A stretch of 7,182 nt of DNA from Clostridia bacterium (lineage in GTDB: Bacteria > Bacillota > Clostridia > Peptostreptococcales > Anaerovoracaceae). A model generated the notes under the pieces. The model saw only the letters and a program-made list of their open reading frames with translations, was not told where the DNA came from and ran no database searches. How positions within the stretch are numbered: the first letter of the stretch is position 1; each line of letters starts with the position of its first letter. The DNA lies in the NCBI GenBank assembly GCA_024682015.1, contig JAIKZT010000167.1, positions 1-7,182 of the forward strand, given 5' to 3'. A program made the translations under genes and the position numbers. This document shows positions 5,232 through 7,182 of this stretch, piece after piece.

Positions 5232-6863
5232 ATGGCAAAAGAAATCAATTACGGCGAAGAAGCCAGAAGAAAACTGCAGTCCGGCGTGGACCAGCTTGCA
5301 AATACGGTTAAGATCACGCTCGGCCCCAAGGGCAGAAACGTGCTCATCGAAAAGAAGTACGGCAGCCCGCTCATCACGAACGACGGCGTCACCATCGCCA
5401 GAGAGATCGAGCTTGAAGACGCGTTCGAGAACATGGGCGCCCAGATCGTCAAGGAAGTCGCTTCCAAGACGAACGACGTCGCCGGCGACGGCACCACGAC
5501 CGCCACGCTGCTCGCGCAGTCCATCATCCGTGAAGGCTTCAAGAACGTGGCCGCAGGCGCGAACCCGATGATCCTCAAGAGGGGCATTCAGGGCGCCGTG
5601 GACGTAGCCGTTGAAGAGATCAAGAAGAACTCCCAGAAGGTCGACAGCAAGGAAGCCATCGCGAACGTCGCGTCCGTTTCCGCAGGCGATGAAGAGATCG
5701 GCAAGATGATCGCCGATGCCATGGAAAAGGTCGGCAACGAGGGCGTCATCACCGTCGAAGAGTCCAAGTCCATGGAGACGGCCCTGGAGGTCGTCGAAGG
5801 CATGCAGTTCGACAGAGGGTATCTGTCCGCCTACATGGTCAACGATCCGGACAAGATGGAAGCCGTCCTGTCCAGCCCCTACATCCTGATTACCGATAAG
5901 AAGATCTCGAACATTCAGGAGATCCTGCCCATCCTTGAACAGATCGTCCAGACCGGCAAGAAGCTGCTCATCATCGCCGAAGACGTCGAAGGCGAAGCGC
6001 TGGCGACCCTCGTGGTCAACAAGCTCAGAGGCACGTTCGACTGCGTCGCGGTCAAGGCTCCGGGCTTCGGCGACAGACGCAAGGAAATGTTGAAAGACAT
6101 CGCAGTGCTTACGGGCGGCACGGTCATCTCCTCCGAACTCGGCTACGAGCTGAAGGATGCCTCCATCGACATGCTCGGCACTGCCAACACCGTCAAGGTC
6201 ACGAAGGATAACACCACCATCGTGGATGGCGCCGGTTCCAAGGACGAACTGAAGGCCAGAGTCGCGCAGATCCGCGCGCAGCTCGAGGAGACCACGTCCG
6301 AATTCGACAAGGAAAAGCTCCAGGAAAGACTGGCCAAGCTGTCCGGCGGCGTAGCGGTCATCCAGGTCGGCGCGGCTACCGAGACCGAGATGAAGGAAAA
6401 GAAGCTCCGCATCGAAGACGCGCTGAACGCGACGAGAGCGGCTGTCGAAGAAGGCATCGTGCCCGGCGGCGGCGTCGTGCTGTGCAACATCATTCCGGCC
6501 GTTAAGGAGTACGCCGACAAGCAGAGCGGCGACGTCAAGACCGGCGCGCAGATCATCGTCAGAGCGCTCGAGGAACCCGTTCGCCAGATCGCGGAGAACG
6601 CGGGCTACGAAGGCAGCGTCGTCGTGGCGGCAGTCAAGGCAGCCGATAAGGGCGTAGGCTTCAACGCAGCCACCGAGAAGTACGAGGACATGATGGCAGC
6701 CGGCATCGTTGACCCGACGAAGGTCACCCGCTCCGCGCTGCAGAATGCGGCTTCCGCGTCCAGCCTCCTCCTCACCACCGAGGCAGGCGTCGTGGACATC
6801 AAGGAACCCGAACCCCCGATGCCCGCAGGCGGCGGCATGGGCGGCGGAATGGGAATGATGTAA
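5232..6863 (+). CDS. groEL: chaperonin GroEL
   Basis: A 543-residue Hsp60/GroEL, full length for the family. Visible landmarks are the nucleotide-binding TLGPKGRNV (29-37), Asp51 in NDGVT, GDGTTTAT (85-92), the catalytic Asp396 in RIEDALNATRAAVEEG, the following PGGGVVL, and the Gly/Met-rich tail GGGMGGGMGMM that projects into the cavity. GroEL forms a double ring of fourteen subunits and folds substrate proteins with ATP and GroES. The ribosome binding site AGGGAGG (5218-5224) overlaps the groES stop codon and lies 7 bases from the ATG, so the two genes are tightly linked in translation as well as transcription. Arginine is often encoded by AGA here, whereas the P-loop/Asp23 gene upstream uses mainly CGC, CGG and AGG; this fits codon selection in a highly expressed gene. 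No missing residues or frame breaks were seen. Confidence 0.99.
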   Translation: MAKEINYGEEARRKLQSGVDQLANTVKITLGPKGRNVLIEKKYGSPLITNDGVTIAREIELEDAFENMGAQIVKEVASKTNDVAGDGTTTATLLAQSIIREGFKNVAAGANPMILKRGIQGAVDVAVEEIKKNSQKVDSKEAIANVASVSAGDEEIGKMIADAMEKVGNEGVITVEESKSMETALEVVEGMQFDRGYLSAYMVNDPDKMEAVLSSPYILITDKKISNIQEILPILEQIVQTGKKLLIIAEDVEGEALATLVVNKLRGTFDCVAVKAPGFGDRRKEMLKDIAVLTGGTVISSELGYELKDASIDMLGTANTVKVTKDNTTIVDGAGSKDELKARVAQIRAQLEETTSEFDKEKLQERLAKLSGGVAVIQVGAATETEMKEKKLRIEDALNATRAAVEEGIVPGGGVVLCNIIPAVKEYADKQSGDVKTGAQIIVRALEEPVRQIAENAGYEGSVVVAAVKAADKGVGFNAATEKYEDMMAAGIVDPTKVTRSALQNAASASSLLLTTEAGVVDIKEPEPPMPAGGGMGGGMGMM

Positions 6864-6884
6864 TTCCTAAACTTTAGAACTCAC

Positions 6885-6920
6885 AAGGGCGGCTTCTTCG
6901 GAGGCCGTCCTTTTCCTTTT
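6885..6920 (+). terminator. groES-groEL operon terminator with UUCG tetraloop
   Basis: The 12-bp stem pairs 6885-6896 with 6901-6912 (two G-U pairs) and is capped by C(TTCG)G, the very stable tetraloop. TTTTCCTTTT follows at 6911-6920. The hairpin begins 21 bases after the groEL stop. This is a strong Rho-independent terminator. Confidence 0.95.
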
Positions 6921-7022
6921 GAGACACGGGGACGGTTCCTTGTCCCAAAATGAACTGCTGCAGGTGAGGACCTGATGTTGATATATTAAAATGGGACAAG
7001 GAACCGTCCCCATGTGTCAAAA
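6917..7022. repeat. 106-bp imperfect palindrome, REP/MITE-like
   Basis: The left arm (6917-6947) and right arm (6992-7022) are complementary at 29 of 31 positions; the inner 20 bp (GGGGACGGTTCC... against ...GGAACCGTCCCC) are perfect. The mismatches are 6923/7016 and 6927/7012. The 44-base spacer holds its own small hairpin, CAGGT (6961-6965) with ACCTG (6970-6974). The arms have no U-run after them in the usual terminator sense and do not code for protein. The form, long perfect stem with subterminal mismatches, resembles REP-like repeats or small non-autonomous elements mobilised by a Y1 (REP-associated or IS200/IS605-type) transposase; I recall related GGGGACGGTTC-type palindromes as dispersed repeats in clostridial genomes. 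No transposase gene is present. Confidence 0.7.
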
Positions 7023-7027
7023 TGCAG

Positions 7028-7066
7028 AAACTCCTGCCGAAGCAGTAGCACGCGGCGGGAGTTTTT
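7028..7066 (+). terminator. terminator-like hairpin upstream of the lipoprotein gene
   Basis: AAACTCCTGCCG (7028-7039) pairs with CGGCGGGAGTTT (7053-7064), 12 bp with one G-T wobble, around a 13-base loop, followed by TTTTTG. It has the form of an intrinsic terminator on the plus strand. It lies 165 bases after groEL and behind another strong terminator, so it may be a back-up, the terminator of a lost gene, or an attenuator of transcripts entering the lipoprotein gene. Confidence 0.75.
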
Positions 7067-7079
7067 GATATACTATACT
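7066..7079 (+). promoter_or_regulatory. possible extended -10 promoter for the lipoprotein gene
   Basis: TGA followed by TATACT (7066-7074) forms an extended -10 element, and a second overlapping TATACT lies at 7074-7079. No -35 box is recognisable, since the stem of the hairpin occupies that place. The ATG lies 24 to 29 bases downstream of the two hexamers. Confidence 0.45.
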
Positions 7080-7103
7080 GTAATCATTCAAGAGGAGGTT
7101 GGG

Positions 7104-7182
7104 ATGAAATTGAAGACGATCACGCTGTTCATTCTGATGGTGGCGCTCACAGCCTGCGGCCGGGGGAGAGAGGCCGCGCAGA
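7104..7182 (+). CDS. lipoprotein, 5' part only
   Basis: The first 26 codons read MKLKTITLFILMVALTACGR and then GREAAQ, and run off the right edge. This is a lipoprotein signal peptide: positively charged Lys2 and Lys4, a hydrophobic core (about 6-15), and the lipobox LTAC with the lipidated cysteine at position 18. Signal peptidase II would cut before Cys18, leaving the protein anchored on the outer face of the cytoplasmic membrane. The ATG is preceded by AGGAGG (7093-7098) at 5 bases. The function is unknown, because the mature domain lies outside the window. Confidence 0.85.
   Translation, partial: MKLKTITLFILMVALTACGRGREAAQ

Noticed and set aside
6917..7022. CRISPR repeat or intact insertion sequence
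   Set aside because: There are only two arms in inverted orientation, no repeat-spacer periodicity and no transposase frame in the element.

Overview
The window looks like a chromosomal housekeeping segment from a GC-rich anaerobic Firmicute, probably of class Clostridia. The evidence is a clostridial 2[4Fe-4S] ferredoxin, the redox repressor Rex, an ABC-F protein of the YdiF type, a HrcA/CIRCE-controlled groES-groEL operon, strong GGAGG-type ribosome binding sites and AT-rich sigma-A promoters set in GC-rich coding DNA. The genus cannot be fixed from the sequence alone. From memory, Bacillus subtilis also keeps ydiF, rex and groES-groEL close together, so this looks like a rearranged version of an old Firmicute neighbourhood.

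Layout, left to right. (1) The C-terminal part of an EamA/DMT-type membrane transporter (+), cut by the window edge. (2) A convergent minus-strand block: the acyl carrier protein gene acpP with its own promoter and terminator, preceded on the same strand by a 621-residue ABC-F ATPase. (3) Divergent from the ABC-F gene, rex (+), whose extended -10 promoter is overlapped by a Rex-operator-like inverted repeat, which suggests autorepression. (4) Convergent with rex and separated from it by one shared bidirectional hairpin terminator, a 55-residue ferredoxin gene (-), easily missed because it is so short. (5) Divergent from the ferredoxin gene, a 270-residue protein (+) that joins an N-terminal P-loop to a C-terminal Asp23/Gls24-type domain; this is the least familiar gene here. 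(6) The groES-groEL operon with a consensus promoter, a perfect CIRCE operator and a UUCG-tetraloop terminator. (7) A 106-bp imperfect palindrome resembling a REP/MITE-type element, a second terminator-like hairpin, and the first 26 codons of a lipoprotein gene.

Functionally, the window brings together redox control (Rex and a low-potential electron carrier), protein folding (GroES/GroEL), translation support (ABC-F) and fatty-acid carrier function (ACP). The genes lie in several short divergent and convergent transcription units, not one operon; only groES-groEL is clearly co-transcribed. I see no CRISPR array, tRNA, rRNA, intact insertion sequence or defence system. The most useful second looks are the P-loop/Asp23 fusion, the long palindrome after groEL, the Rex autoregulatory site, and the ABC-F gene's missing ribosome binding site.
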